From: JACZUI01 sp041599115
GTDB taxonomy: Bacteria; Actinomycetota; Acidimicrobiia; Spongiisociales; ZC4RG35
Direction: 5' to 3'
DNA length: 10,182 nucleotides
Assembly: GCA_041599115.1 (NCBI GenBank)
Contig: JBFHXF010000070.1
Span: 1-10,182, forward strand
In this document: in pieces, positions 1 through 6,462 of the stretch
Layout of the letters: every line of letters starts with the position of its first letter
Position numbering within the stretch: the stretch's first letter is position 1
Translations under genes and position numbers: made by a program
The notes under the pieces: generated by a model
Told to the model about the DNA's origin: nothing
The model's database searches: none
Seen by the model: only the letters and a program-made list of their open reading frames with translations

Positions 1-356
1 AAGACCGGCGCGAATTGGTCGGAACTCGGTGAAGCCGCGAACACCTGTCCCGAGCCGGCGGATGGGTAGAAAGCGACGAGTCGACCGTCGGGAAGCCTCA
101 AATAGACCGGTTGTTCGGCGATCTGTTGAGACCTCTGGGGCGGCAGAGACGAAGCCGCTCCTTCGGTCGGGCTCGGCGGGGGCCCGGCGATAGCCATGCC
201 TGCGACCAATCCCGTCGTCAGCATGAAGCTCCCCCCGGCGGCCACTGCCCGGGAACGTGCAGCCGGATGTCGGCGTCTCTTTCGCTGAGGAGTCGCGTGA
301 GAAGCCCGAGCCTCGAATGCCGATGAACCGCTCACTTCTGTCACCATCAATCTCAT
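1..356 (-). CDS. Membrane-anchored protein of unknown function (partial, 3' end beyond window)
   Basis: An open frame runs from an ATG at 354-356 to the left edge without a stop, giving 118 visible residues. The N-terminus is hydrophilic and ends in a strongly basic stretch (RKRRRHPAARSR). One hydrophobic segment follows, at about residues 38-58, then a Pro/Ser/Gln-rich linker, then a more ordered part (YLRLPDGRLVAFYPSAG) that would lie outside the membrane under the positive-inside rule. It lies downstream of asd on the same strand, 136 bases after its stop, so it may be cotranscribed or have its own promoter. The start is uncertain: an in-frame ATG at 423-425 and a GTG at 333-335 are alternatives, and none has a good Shine-Dalgarno sequence. 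I do not recognise the family. That it is a real gene rests on the coherent basic-plus-hydrophobic architecture and the unbroken frame. Confidence 0.7.
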   Translation of the reverse strand, partial: MRLMVTEVSGSSAFEARASHATPQRKRRRHPAARSRAVAAGGSFMLTTGLVAGMAIAGPPPSPTEGAASSLPPQRSQQIAEQPVYLRLPDGRLVAFYPSAGSGQVFAASPSSDQFAPV

Positions 357-453
357 AGGGGAAACGGATGTCGCTTGTGCCGTAGCCAAGACCTGAACAA
401 GAGCCGAATGTACGACTAAAGACATAAGCCGAAGATAAGGGTCCCTGCTCCGA

Positions 454-482
454 TCGGGCTCAGCCGGAAGGGGTCAGCCCGA
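454..482 (-). terminator. Possible weak hairpin after asd
   Basis: A perfect 7-bp inverted repeat (TCGGGCT/AGCCCGA) with a 15-base loop lies just past the asd stop codon. There is no T-run after it on the minus strand, so it is not a convincing intrinsic terminator. It could be a weak stop or an mRNA 3' stabilising hairpin between asd and the next gene. Confidence 0.2.
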
Positions 483-492
483 GGAGCTGAGG

Positions 493-1506
493 TCAGCCGA
501 GCAACTCGGCTATCTGTATCGCGTTGAGAGCGGCGCCCTTTCTGAGATTGTCGCCCACCACCCACAAGTTGATCCCCCCGGGACGGCCTAGAGTCGCCCT
601 GACCCGTCCAACCAGCACTTGGTCGATCCCGGCAGAATCGAGGGGCGTCGGCACCCTGTCGGTCCAAACCTCCACACCGGGGGCAGCATTCAAGATCGCG
701 ACTGCCTGCTCGACATCCATCTGACGATCAAACCTCATCGTTGCCGAGACCCCGTGTCCAACCAGAACCGGCACCCGGACACAGGTCGGTTCGACCGTGA
801 GATCCTCGATCCCGAGAATCTTGCGCGACTCATTGATCAGTTTCATCTCCTCGTCGGTATACCCGCCGCCGACTTCGGTGCCGGCGAATGGCAGCACGTT
901 GAAGCCGATCGGACGTGCGTACAACTGCGGAAGCGGGTCGTCCCACCCACCCACGTTCAAGGCTTCGAGTCTCGCTCGAAAGAAGTCGGTCTGTCCTACC
1001 AGCTCTTCGACACCCCGATATCCCGATCCGGAAACGGCCTGATAGCTGGAGACGACCATGTCCCGAAGACCCGCTGCGCGGTGAAGTGGTGCGGCGGCCA
1101 TCATCAGGGTCATCGTGGTGCAGTTGGGATTGGCAATGACTCCCCGGTGGGCTGCGATCGCCGAGTCATTGACTTGAGCGACTACGAGAGGAACTTCGGG
1201 GTCCTGCCGGAAGGCGGACGAGTTGTCGATCACCACGGCCCCTGCCTCGACAAACGAGGGAACGAATGCTCGCGATCGGTCGCCTCCGGCGGAGAAGAGA
1301 GCAATGTCGATTCCCGCGGGATCGGCGAAGGAAAGATCCTCGACCTCGATGGGGCCCCAAGCGGTTTCCATCACGGTTCCGGCAGACCGTTCGGAGGCCA
1401 TGAGGCGCAGTGAGCCAAGTGGAAAATCACGTTCCTCGAGGATCGAGACCATGGTCCTCCCCACAGAGCCGGTGGCGCCCACGATTGCAACCGACCTGTC
1501 GCTCAT
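493..1506 (-). CDS. asd: Aspartate-semialdehyde dehydrogenase
   Basis: This is the cytosolic enzyme that reduces aspartyl-4-phosphate to aspartate-semialdehyde with NADPH, the second step toward lysine/diaminopimelate, threonine and methionine. The protein has 337 residues, normal for the family. It shows the N-terminal nucleotide-binding loop GATGSVG (residues 10-16), the active-site segment NPNCTT with catalytic Cys129, QAVSGSGYRG with Gln156, the substrate/acid-base segment RVPVLVGH with Arg244 and His251, and the C-terminal DNLRKGAALNAIQIAE signature. The family often has GHSE where this protein has GHGVS, a mild variation. The ATG overlaps the lysC stop (ATGA), and a good Shine-Dalgarno sequence precedes it within lysC, so translational coupling with lysC is likely. 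Confidence 0.97.
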   Translation of the reverse strand: MSDRSVAIVGATGSVGRTMVSILEERDFPLGSLRLMASERSAGTVMETAWGPIEVEDLSFADPAGIDIALFSAGGDRSRAFVPSFVEAGAVVIDNSSAFRQDPEVPLVVAQVNDSAIAAHRGVIANPNCTTMTLMMAAAPLHRAAGLRDMVVSSYQAVSGSGYRGVEELVGQTDFFRARLEALNVGGWDDPLPQLYARPIGFNVLPFAGTEVGGGYTDEEMKLINESRKILGIEDLTVEPTCVRVPVLVGHGVSATMRFDRQMDVEQAVAILNAAPGVEVWTDRVPTPLDSAGIDQVLVGRVRATLGRPGGINLWVVGDNLRKGAALNAIQIAELLG

Positions 1507-2495
1507 CGACTCACCTCTTCGGCGACTACCGGGGGTCTGAACACTCGGTGTAACACTCTCATTGCATCCTCGACCGACCGCGCCGGCATTCCTATCAGTG
1601 ACTTCACTGGACCGGCTTCCAAATCGCTCGCATCGATACCGCTTTCGGCCAGGGTGGCCAGCGCAACCGGTACCAACTCCTCGGTGTTCGATCCAATCAT
1701 TGCGATCACCCCACGATCATCACTGACTCGATGCGCCAGTCCCACCAGGCGGTGCGGCCGCGCCTGGGGGGAGACCCGGGTGCCTTCGTTGGGACCGAAG
1801 CATGATCTGACGTGTATCGGCACCCCGAACCGGTGGGCGAATTCCACCGAGTGGGCCATCAGCACTCCGGCGCCTGCGCCGGCCATGGCCTCCATCTCGT
1901 GGTAGCCGATTTCTCCAAGTTTCACAGCGTCGGGAACGACCCGGGGATCTGCGGTATACACCCCATCGACGTCGGTATTGATCTCGCAGAGCACAGCGTC
2001 GAGGGTGGCTGCCAGAGCCACCGCCGTGGTGTCAGAGCCCCCGCGGCCAAGCGTGGTGACTTCCTTGCTGATCGGATCGACCCCCTGGAAGCCGGCCACG
2101 ATGACGACCCTTCCCGAAGCCAGGGAGTCCTTGACCCGCTCACCGGTTATTCGCGTGATCCGGGCCTCCCCATGAGAGGAGTTGGTTAGAACACCTGCCT
2201 GGGATCCGGTGTAACTGACGGCAGAGACACCCCTGACATCGAGCGCCATCGCAAGAAGCGCCATGGTCACACGCTCTCCGGCAGTGAGAAGCATGTCCAT
2301 CTCCCGTGGCGGCGGATGGTCGGTGATCTCTCTGGCGAGGTCGACGAGCTCATCGGTTGTCTTACCCATGGCCGAAACGACAACCACCACATCGTTTCCT
2401 GATTGACGTGTTGCCACGATTCGATCTGCGACCAGCTTTATCCGCTCGACATCACCGACGGAGGTGCCACCGTATTTCTGAACGACTGTCGCCAT
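1503..2495 (-). CDS. lysC: Aspartokinase with a shortened regulatory region
   Basis: This enzyme phosphorylates L-aspartate with ATP, the committed step of the aspartate amino-acid family. The kinase domain (about residues 1-245) is well conserved: VQKYGGTSVG at 5-14, SAMGKTTDEL at 41-50, MDMLLTAGER at 66-75, the nucleotide-binding TTLGRGGSDTTAVALAA at 147-163, and DVDGVYTADPR at 175-185. Known actinobacterial aspartokinases of this type have about 420 residues and two C-terminal ACT domains that bind lysine and threonine. This protein has 330 residues, and only about 80 follow the kinase domain, enough for one ACT-like unit (GVIAMIGSN at 262-270 to AMRVLHRVF at 311-319). The usual STSEIRIS strand is not recognisable. 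The start is placed at ATG 2493-2495 (MATVVQKYGG), which matches family N-termini and has GGAG 3 bases upstream. An in-frame GTG at 2535-2537 would add 14 unlikely residues. Confidence 0.95.
   Translation of the reverse strand: MATVVQKYGGTSVGDVERIKLVADRIVATRQSGNDVVVVVSAMGKTTDELVDLAREITDHPPPREMDMLLTAGERVTMALLAMALDVRGVSAVSYTGSQAGVLTNSSHGEARITRITGERVKDSLASGRVVIVAGFQGVDPISKEVTTLGRGGSDTTAVALAATLDAVLCEINTDVDGVYTADPRVVPDAVKLGEIGYHEMEAMAGAGAGVLMAHSVEFAHRFGVPIHVRSCFGPNEGTRVSPQARPHRLVGLAHRVSDDRGVIAMIGSNTEELVPVALATLAESGIDASDLEAGPVKSLIGMPARSVEDAMRVLHRVFRPPVVAEEVSR
1511..1518 (-). promoter_or_regulatory. Ribosome binding site of asd
   Basis: On the minus strand AGAGGTGA lies 4 bases before the asd ATG, inside the end of lysC. 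It is a strong Shine-Dalgarno match and fixes the asd start at 1504-1506. Confidence 0.7.
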
Positions 2496-2565
2496 GTTCT
2501 CCACAGTTTGGAGGTTTTTGCCGCCCAACACGAACACTCTCCGAAGATTGACCGCGGCCGCCGCC

Positions 2566-2571
2566 TAAAGT
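2566..2571 (+). promoter_or_regulatory. Candidate -10 box of the cyclophilin gene
   Basis: TAAAGT matches the TANNNT pattern of actinobacterial -10 elements. It ends 9 bases before the ATG at 2581, which has no Shine-Dalgarno sequence (cgccgcgcc precedes it). This fits a leaderless mRNA starting at or next to the start codon. A TTGACC at 2548-2553 is only 12 bases upstream, too close for a standard -35. The box lies in the 85-base divergent region shared with lysC, for which I see no clear promoter. Confidence 0.4.
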
Positions 2572-2580
2572 CGCCGCGCC

Positions 2581-3360
2581 ATGACAGATCGCAGACGACG
2601 CCACAAGGAGCAGCGCGCCGCCAAGCTCAAGGCCGAGAAGAAGAAGAAAGCACGTCGCGAGCTGGCCCGCCGTCTGGTGATAGCTCTTGGCTTCGGCATC
2701 CTCGTCATCGGGTTCTTCGCTGCGGGCTCCCTATTCGGCAAAGACGGAACGTCCCTTCCGCCGACCTATGAGAAATACCGCAACCAGCCCACCGCCTGCG
2801 GCGCCGACCAGCCCGAGCCTGAGAAACCAATGACCTTCAGCGAGCCGACCCAGCAGGATGATCTTGCATCCGTGACCAACGCCGTCATCAGGACTTCTTG
2901 TGGTGAGATTGTCATCGAACTCGACCCCGCCAACTATCCCGACACCGTCAATTCCTTTGTATTCCTCGCCCGACAGGGCTTCTACGACGGTCAGGTGTTC
3001 CATCGGATCATCGCCAACTTCGTCGCTCAGGCCGGTGATCCCAGTGCCGATGGGAGCGGCGGGCCGGGCTACCGGATCGCTGATGAATACCCAGCTGCCG
3101 ACTTCACCTACGTTGAAGGGACCGTGGCCATGGGAAACGGGGGGAAGGGAACCACGGGCAGCCAGTTCTTCTTCACTCTTGGCGGCTCTGGGTCGGTGCT
3201 GAACCCGCAATACAACATTTTGGGCAATGTGGTGAGCGGCCAGGACACGCTGAAGAAAATGGCCGACGTCGCCGTGTCGACCAGACCGGGTTCCTCGGAG
3301 AGAAGCGTCCCTCAGGAGACCGTCTATATCGAGACCATCACCATCGAAACTGCCGGCTGA
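2581..3360 (+). CDS. Membrane-anchored cyclophilin-type peptidyl-prolyl cis-trans isomerase
   Basis: This enzyme isomerises Xaa-Pro bonds and assists protein folding, here probably on the outer face of the cytoplasmic membrane. The 259-residue protein starts with a very basic stretch (residues 4-31), then one membrane segment (about 32-53), a linker (54-98), and a cyclophilin domain (about 99-257). Family signatures are FHRIIANFVAQAGDP (140-154), with the catalytic Arg142 and Phe147/Gln150 equivalents, and GSQFFFTLG (193-201). The Trp and His of human cyclophilin A's pocket are replaced (SVLNPQYNILG, 205-215), as in many bacterial cyclophilins. Two cysteines, 73 and 107, could pair if exported. 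Start: ATG 2581 is the first in frame and gives the expected basic N-terminus. It has no Shine-Dalgarno sequence, so a leaderless transcript is likely. The gene is divergent from lysC and 48 bases upstream of the PHP gene. Confidence 0.93.
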   Translation: MTDRRRRHKEQRAAKLKAEKKKKARRELARRLVIALGFGILVIGFFAAGSLFGKDGTSLPPTYEKYRNQPTACGADQPEPEKPMTFSEPTQQDDLASVTNAVIRTSCGEIVIELDPANYPDTVNSFVFLARQGFYDGQVFHRIIANFVAQAGDPSADGSGGPGYRIADEYPAADFTYVEGTVAMGNGGKGTTGSQFFFTLGGSGSVLNPQYNILGNVVSGQDTLKKMADVAVSTRPGSSERSVPQETVYIETITIETAG

Positions 3361-3385
3361 TACCCGATCTTGTCGGCCTCAGCCG
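3354..3385 (+). other. Small inverted repeat at the end of the cyclophilin gene
   Basis: CGGCTGA (3354-3360, including the stop codon) and TCAGCCG (3379-3385) form a perfect 7-bp inverted repeat around an 18-base loop. No T-run follows. It may fold in the mRNA between the cyclophilin and PHP genes, but function is not supported further. Confidence 0.2.
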
Positions 3386-3408
3386 CCACCATCAGGACCT
3401 AGGCAGCC

Positions 3409-4257
3409 ATGGCCATCGACCTCCACACTCACTCGAACGCCTCGGACGGCTCTGAGAGCCCGTCCAACATCGTCGCGATGGCGCTCAACAGAAACATCTC
3501 CGTCCTTGCCCTCACCGACCACGACACCCAGGAAGGGATCGCCGAAGCGCGTACTGCAGCATCCAGCACAGCTCTGGACCTCATCGCTGGCACCGAGCTA
3601 TCGCTCCAATACCACGGTGGCGGGATGCATCTCGTGGTCCTCTGGCTTGAACCCGGGCCGGGTCCACTCCAGGATCGGTTACGCGATCTTCAGGAGGGGC
3701 GCGTGGCAAGGAATCAACGAATCGTTGAAGTCCTCGTCGAGAATGGAATGGAGATCAGCCTCGGCGAGATCGAAGAGGAGTCGGGTGGCGGCACCGTGGG
3801 AAGGCCCCACATCGCGGCAGTCATGATGGACAAAGGATATGTGGCGAGCATCCAGGAGGCTTTTGAACTGTGGCTGGGGACAGGCAAACCAGCCTATGTG
3901 GGTAGGCCGCGTCTCAGTCCGGATGTGGCCATCGGTCTGGCGCGTGAATCCGGGTCGGTACCCATCCTGGCGCATCCACACACGCTCGGGATCAATCGAG
4001 CGAAGGAGATGGCCGACCTCCTGACCGTCCTGCGTGATGCCGGGCTGATCGGGCTCGAAGCCATCTATGGGGGTTATCGCCAGCACGAACGAGACGGGTA
4101 TGCCGACCTGGCGAGGCGATTCGGGTTGATCCCATCGGGCGGCAGCGACTACCACGGGACCTACAAACCGGGTCTCGAACTTGGCACCGGATACGGTGAT
4201 CTCATGGTCCCCGACTCGATCGTCGATGAACTTCGCGGGTACGCAGTCAACCCATGA
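3409..4257 (+). CDS. PHP-domain metal-dependent phosphoesterase
   Basis: The protein belongs to the polymerase and histidinol phosphatase (PHP) superfamily, in the branch that includes 3',5'-nucleoside bisphosphate phosphatase and the RNA exonuclease RnaAM/YciV. The likely activity is hydrolysis of phosphomonoesters on nucleotides or RNA 5' ends in the cytosol, but the substrate is inferred. All PHP metal-binding motifs are visible in the 282 residues: DLHTHSNASDG (His6, His8, Asp13), LTDHDT (Asp37, His38), GTE (Glu63), His74, GRPHIA (His134), AHPH (His189, His191) and GSDYHG (Asp247, His249). The length is typical. The region between residues 85 and 165 is the family's helical insert. The start ATG 3409 has only a weak Shine-Dalgarno sequence (AGG five bases before). 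The stop overlaps the murJ start (ATGA), suggesting coupling. Confidence 0.92.
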   Translation: MAIDLHTHSNASDGSESPSNIVAMALNRNISVLALTDHDTQEGIAEARTAASSTALDLIAGTELSLQYHGGGMHLVVLWLEPGPGPLQDRLRDLQEGRVARNQRIVEVLVENGMEISLGEIEEESGGGTVGRPHIAAVMMDKGYVASIQEAFELWLGTGKPAYVGRPRLSPDVAIGLARESGSVPILAHPHTLGINRAKEMADLLTVLRDAGLIGLEAIYGGYRQHERDGYADLARRFGLIPSGGSDYHGTYKPGLELGTGYGDLMVPDSIVDELRGYAVNP

Positions 4258-5792
4258 GCCGTCCCCTCCGTATGGGGACCGCGGCGGCGGTCGTTTCCGC
4301 AAGCGTCCTTCTCTCCCGGATCCTCGGCCTCGGCCGTGAGTCTCTCATCGCAGGATTGATCGGCCTCAACGCCGAGTCCGATCTCTATCGCCATGCTTTC
4401 TCGATTCCCGACTTTCTCAACTATCTCCTGGCCGGGGCGTATCTGACCATCACGCTGGTCCCGATTCTCAGCCGCCACCTGGAAAAGGGAGACGATGCCG
4501 AGGCCAATCGAGCATTCACGTCGGTCTTCCGGTTCGTGGCCTTCGCCATCACCGGCTTGACCGCCTTGATCTGGCTCTTTGCGGATCAGTTGGTGTCCCT
4601 GGTGTTTCGCGAAGTCGTAGCGGATCACGACCGGCTGGTGAATCTCACCAGAATTGTCTTGCCGGCTCAGGTGTTCCTGGTCATGGGAGCGTTGCTGATG
4701 GCCTACGAGTACACCAAGCGGCGTTTTGTGGTGCCCGCCCTTGCTCCTCTCGTCTACAACCTGGGCATCATCGGTGGCGGTCTCATCGGAGCCGCCACAG
4801 GCGACGCCTCGCCCGAGTCATTCCTCTGGGGTGCTGTTATAGGGTCGGCCATCGGCAACTTCGGCCTCCAGTGGATTGGGGCCCGTCGCGTCGGGATGAG
4901 GCTCATCTCGGTTCCCAGGGGTCAGTCGGTTGTCGGCGAGTACCTCTGGCTCGCCCTCCCGCTGATGCTGGGTCAGTCCATCGCCGTGCTCGACGAGCAG
5001 TTCGTCAGGTGGTTCGGCCAGATCCAAGAGGGGGCAACGTCGGCCCTGACCTTCGCCCGCCAACTCAACATGGTGCCGGTGGGAGTCATCGCCCAGGCAG
5101 CAGGCGTGGCCGCATTTCCGTTCCTGGCACGACTGGCCGCCCGTGGAGACGATGAGGAACTGATCGATACCACCCGCCGAGCGGCGGGAAACACGGTGTT
5201 TGTGGCCGCCGCGGCTACCGGCGTCCTGGTGGTGCTCGCCGGACCGATGGTCCGTCTCATCTATCAGTACGGCCGGTTCAGCGTGTCCGACACGGAGTTG
5301 GTGGCCCGGCTACTGGTTCTCTACGCCTTCTCCATCCCAGCTTGGGGTCTCCACCAAATCCTCTCCCGACACTTCTATGCGAAGCGAAAGATGTGGACGC
5401 CTGTGGTTGTCGGCACGATATGGACTGGCCTTGCCGTGCCGATCTGGCTGGGCCTCTACAAGGGAATGGGAGTCGAGGGGTTTGCCCTGGCCTCGACGCT
5501 GGTGATGACGGGATACGCCCTGGCGATGCTGCTCGTCTGGGGTCGTGACTCTGGTTGGGAGCCCGTCAAGCGACTCGTGCCATCCCTGGCTCGCGGCGCA
5601 GTCTCGGCTGCTGCGGGCAGTCTCATCGCCTGGCCACTGGTCAATGCCATGTTCGGAGGCGACGGGATAACGGTGCTACAGGGTCTGGGGGCAGCCGTGG
5701 TAGGTGGTTTGACGGCTTTGGCTGGATTCGCCCTGGTGGCCTATCTGCTGCGCTCGCCCGAGCTCGCCGTCTTCAGGCGACGGCAAACGTAG
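4254..5792 (+). CDS. murJ: MurJ/MviN-family lipid II flippase
   Basis: This is a polytopic membrane protein of the MOP superfamily expected to flip lipid II across the cytoplasmic membrane for peptidoglycan synthesis. The 512 residues match MurJ size and include many hydrophobic spans, consistent with 14. Family features are SRILGLGRESLIAGLIG (21-37), with arginines 22 and 28 in the positions of functionally important E. coli arginines, IPDFLNYLLAGA (51-62), and the central ARQLNMVPVGVIAQAAG segment (268-284) with Arg269. A further one is FYAKRKMWTPVVVG in the second half. There is no extracytoplasmic kinase-like extension, unlike the mycobacterial homologue. The ATG overlaps the PHP stop by four bases and has no clear Shine-Dalgarno sequence, so it probably relies on reinitiation. 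The 3' end faces a convergent gene one base away. Confidence 0.93.
   Translation: MSRPLRMGTAAAVVSASVLLSRILGLGRESLIAGLIGLNAESDLYRHAFSIPDFLNYLLAGAYLTITLVPILSRHLEKGDDAEANRAFTSVFRFVAFAITGLTALIWLFADQLVSLVFREVVADHDRLVNLTRIVLPAQVFLVMGALLMAYEYTKRRFVVPALAPLVYNLGIIGGGLIGAATGDASPESFLWGAVIGSAIGNFGLQWIGARRVGMRLISVPRGQSVVGEYLWLALPLMLGQSIAVLDEQFVRWFGQIQEGATSALTFARQLNMVPVGVIAQAAGVAAFPFLARLAARGDDEELIDTTRRAAGNTVFVAAAATGVLVVLAGPMVRLIYQYGRFSVSDTELVARLLVLYAFSIPAWGLHQILSRHFYAKRKMWTPVVVGTIWTGLAVPIWLGLYKGMGVEGFALASTLVMTGYALAMLLVWGRDSGWEPVKRLVPSLARGAVSAAAGSLIAWPLVNAMFGGDGITVLQGLGAAVVGGLTALAGFALVAYLLRSPELAVFRRRQT
5766..5784. terminator. Possible bidirectional hairpin at the murJ 3' end
   Basis: GCCGTC and GACGGC form a perfect 6-bp stem with a 7-base loop inside the last codons of murJ, just before the one-base junction with the convergent small gene. 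Being an inverted repeat it could act on both transcripts. No T-run follows on either strand, so the evidence is weak. Confidence 0.25.
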
Positions 5793-5793
5793 G

Positions 5794-5988
5794 TCATCTC
5801 AGGCGGGCCATTTCCTGAGGAGTCAGATCATCATCCGGATCGAGGGCCCGTATCCAGGGAGACAGTCCTGCCCCCGGTCTGGCTTCGACCGCGGCCTTTT
5901 GCTCCTGAGCGATCCGGTCGAGAACCACGGCAATAACGGCGCCTTCGAATTCGCCGGCGCCGCCCTTGATCTCGATGATTTCATTCAT
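5794..5988 (-). CDS. Small protein resembling acyl-CoA carboxylase epsilon subunit
   Basis: This 64-residue acidic protein begins ATG at 5986-5988, overlapping the epimerase stop by 8 bases, with GGAG 8 bases upstream. It reads as a short strand (IIEIKGG), a helix rich in Ala/Val (EFEGAVIAVVLDRIAQEQKA), and then a segment with a Trp (GLSPWIRALDP). This pattern of IxGG, a helix with AVL, then a Ser-x-Trp stretch resembles actinobacterial acyl-CoA carboxylase epsilon subunits, which help assemble the biotin-containing alpha and carboxylating beta subunits. Its place after methylmalonyl-CoA epimerase fits propionyl-CoA carboxylation to methylmalonyl-CoA. The similarity is by eye and the protein is short, so the assignment is tentative. 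It is a real gene by its spacing, start and coupling. Confidence 0.5.
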   Translation of the reverse strand: MNEIIEIKGGAGEFEGAVIAVVLDRIAQEQKAAVEARPGAGLSPWIRALDPDDDLTPQEMARLR

Positions 5989-6391
5989 GTCCGAGCTCCA
6001 CGAGTTCTATCAAAGTACCAGCCAAATCCCCAGGGTGGACAAACGCTATGCGTTGGCCCCTGCCACCCATTCGAGGCGACTCGTCGATGAGACGGGCGCC
6101 TTCGCTCTTCAAATGGTCAAGGGCGGCCTCTAGCGAGGCTACGGCATAGGCGACGTGATGAAGGCCTTCCCCATGGCGATCGAGGAATCTCCCAACCGGG
6201 GTGTCGGCGCTCAAGGGCCGCAGGAGCTGCACAAAGGAACCCCCAATGGGGATCATGGCCTCCTCGACGCCCTGGGACTCGACGACTTCTCGAAACAGAG
6301 GCCGGACGTGATACCGCGATTCGTAGACCTCAATGGCAGCATCGAGGTCTTTGACGGCAATGGCGACGTGATCGAGATTGAGCAGCTTCAC
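5981..6391 (-). CDS. mce: Methylmalonyl-CoA epimerase
   Basis: This enzyme interconverts (2S)- and (2R)-methylmalonyl-CoA, connecting propionyl-CoA carboxylation to methylmalonyl-CoA mutase and succinyl-CoA. The 136 residues form two vicinal-oxygen-chelate (glyoxalase-like) modules. Seen motifs are LDHVAIAVKDLDAAI (6-20), ESQGVEEAMIPIGG (38-51), GEGLHHVAYAV (74-84), LIDESPRMGGRG (101-112) and FVHPGDLAGTLIELVE (117-132). The expected metal ligands are present: His8, Gln55, one of His78/His79, and Glu129. The length is close to the family norm of 135-150. The start is GTG at 6389-6391, giving an N-terminus that begins the first strand as in homologues. No Shine-Dalgarno sequence precedes it. 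The gene is divergent from the thiolase gene and overlaps the small gene downstream by 8 bases. Confidence 0.95.
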   Translation of the reverse strand: MKLLNLDHVAIAVKDLDAAIEVYESRYHVRPLFREVVESQGVEEAMIPIGGSFVQLLRPLSADTPVGRFLDRHGEGLHHVAYAVASLEAALDHLKSEGARLIDESPRMGGRGQRIAFVHPGDLAGTLIELVELGHE

Positions 6392-6399
6392 CGTGACAG

Positions 6400-6405
6400 A
6401 GGCTA
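6400..6405 (-). promoter_or_regulatory. Candidate -10 box of the epimerase gene
   Basis: On the minus strand TAGCCT (TANNNT pattern) ends 8 bases before the GTG start of the epimerase gene, which lacks a Shine-Dalgarno sequence. The spacing fits a leaderless transcript. No clear -35 is seen. Confidence 0.35.
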
Positions 6406-6439
6406 TTGCCGGTTGAGGTCCGTGTCATCTCATCACAGG

Positions 6440-6445
6440 TAGCAT
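6440..6445 (+). promoter_or_regulatory. Candidate -10 box of the thiolase-glpX pair
   Basis: TAGCAT (TANNNT pattern) lies in the 71-base divergent region, 17 bases before the thiolase start and 6 bases before its Shine-Dalgarno sequence, so it would give a very short leader. The nearest -35-like TTGAGG (6413-6418) is 21 bases away, too far for a standard promoter. This is a weak call. Confidence 0.25.
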
Positions 6446-6451
6446 CCAGGC

Positions 6452-6458
6452 AGGAGGT
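6452..6458 (+). promoter_or_regulatory. Ribosome binding site that decides the thiolase start
   Basis: AGGAGGT is a near-perfect Shine-Dalgarno sequence 4 bases before a TTG at 6463-6465. It selects this TTG over the upstream in-frame TTG at 6406-6408, which would add 19 residues with no family counterpart. Confidence 0.8.
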
Positions 6459-6462
6459 CTTC

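Noticed and set aside
111..326. Plus-strand 71-codon frame at the left edge
   Set aside because: Arg/Ser-rich shadow. The minus-strand frame here has a sensible basic-plus-membrane-segment design.
619..1413. Long open frame (264 codons) antisense to asd
   Set aside because: It lies wholly over a clearly functional asd, its translation shows no family motif, and long antisense frames are expected in high-GC coding DNA.
2551..2562. GC-rich palindrome (contains GCGGCCGC) between lysC and the cyclophilin gene
   Set aside because: A short self-complementary run of G and C is expected by chance at this base composition, and nothing places it as an operator.
3679..4302. Antisense frame of 207 codons over the PHP gene
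   Set aside because: The PHP gene on the plus strand has all metal-binding motifs, and the antisense product looks like nothing known.
6406..6462. Upstream TTG start adding 19 residues to the thiolase
   Set aside because: No Shine-Dalgarno sequence at that site and no family counterpart for the extra residues. The TTG at 6463 has AGGAGGT at ideal spacing.
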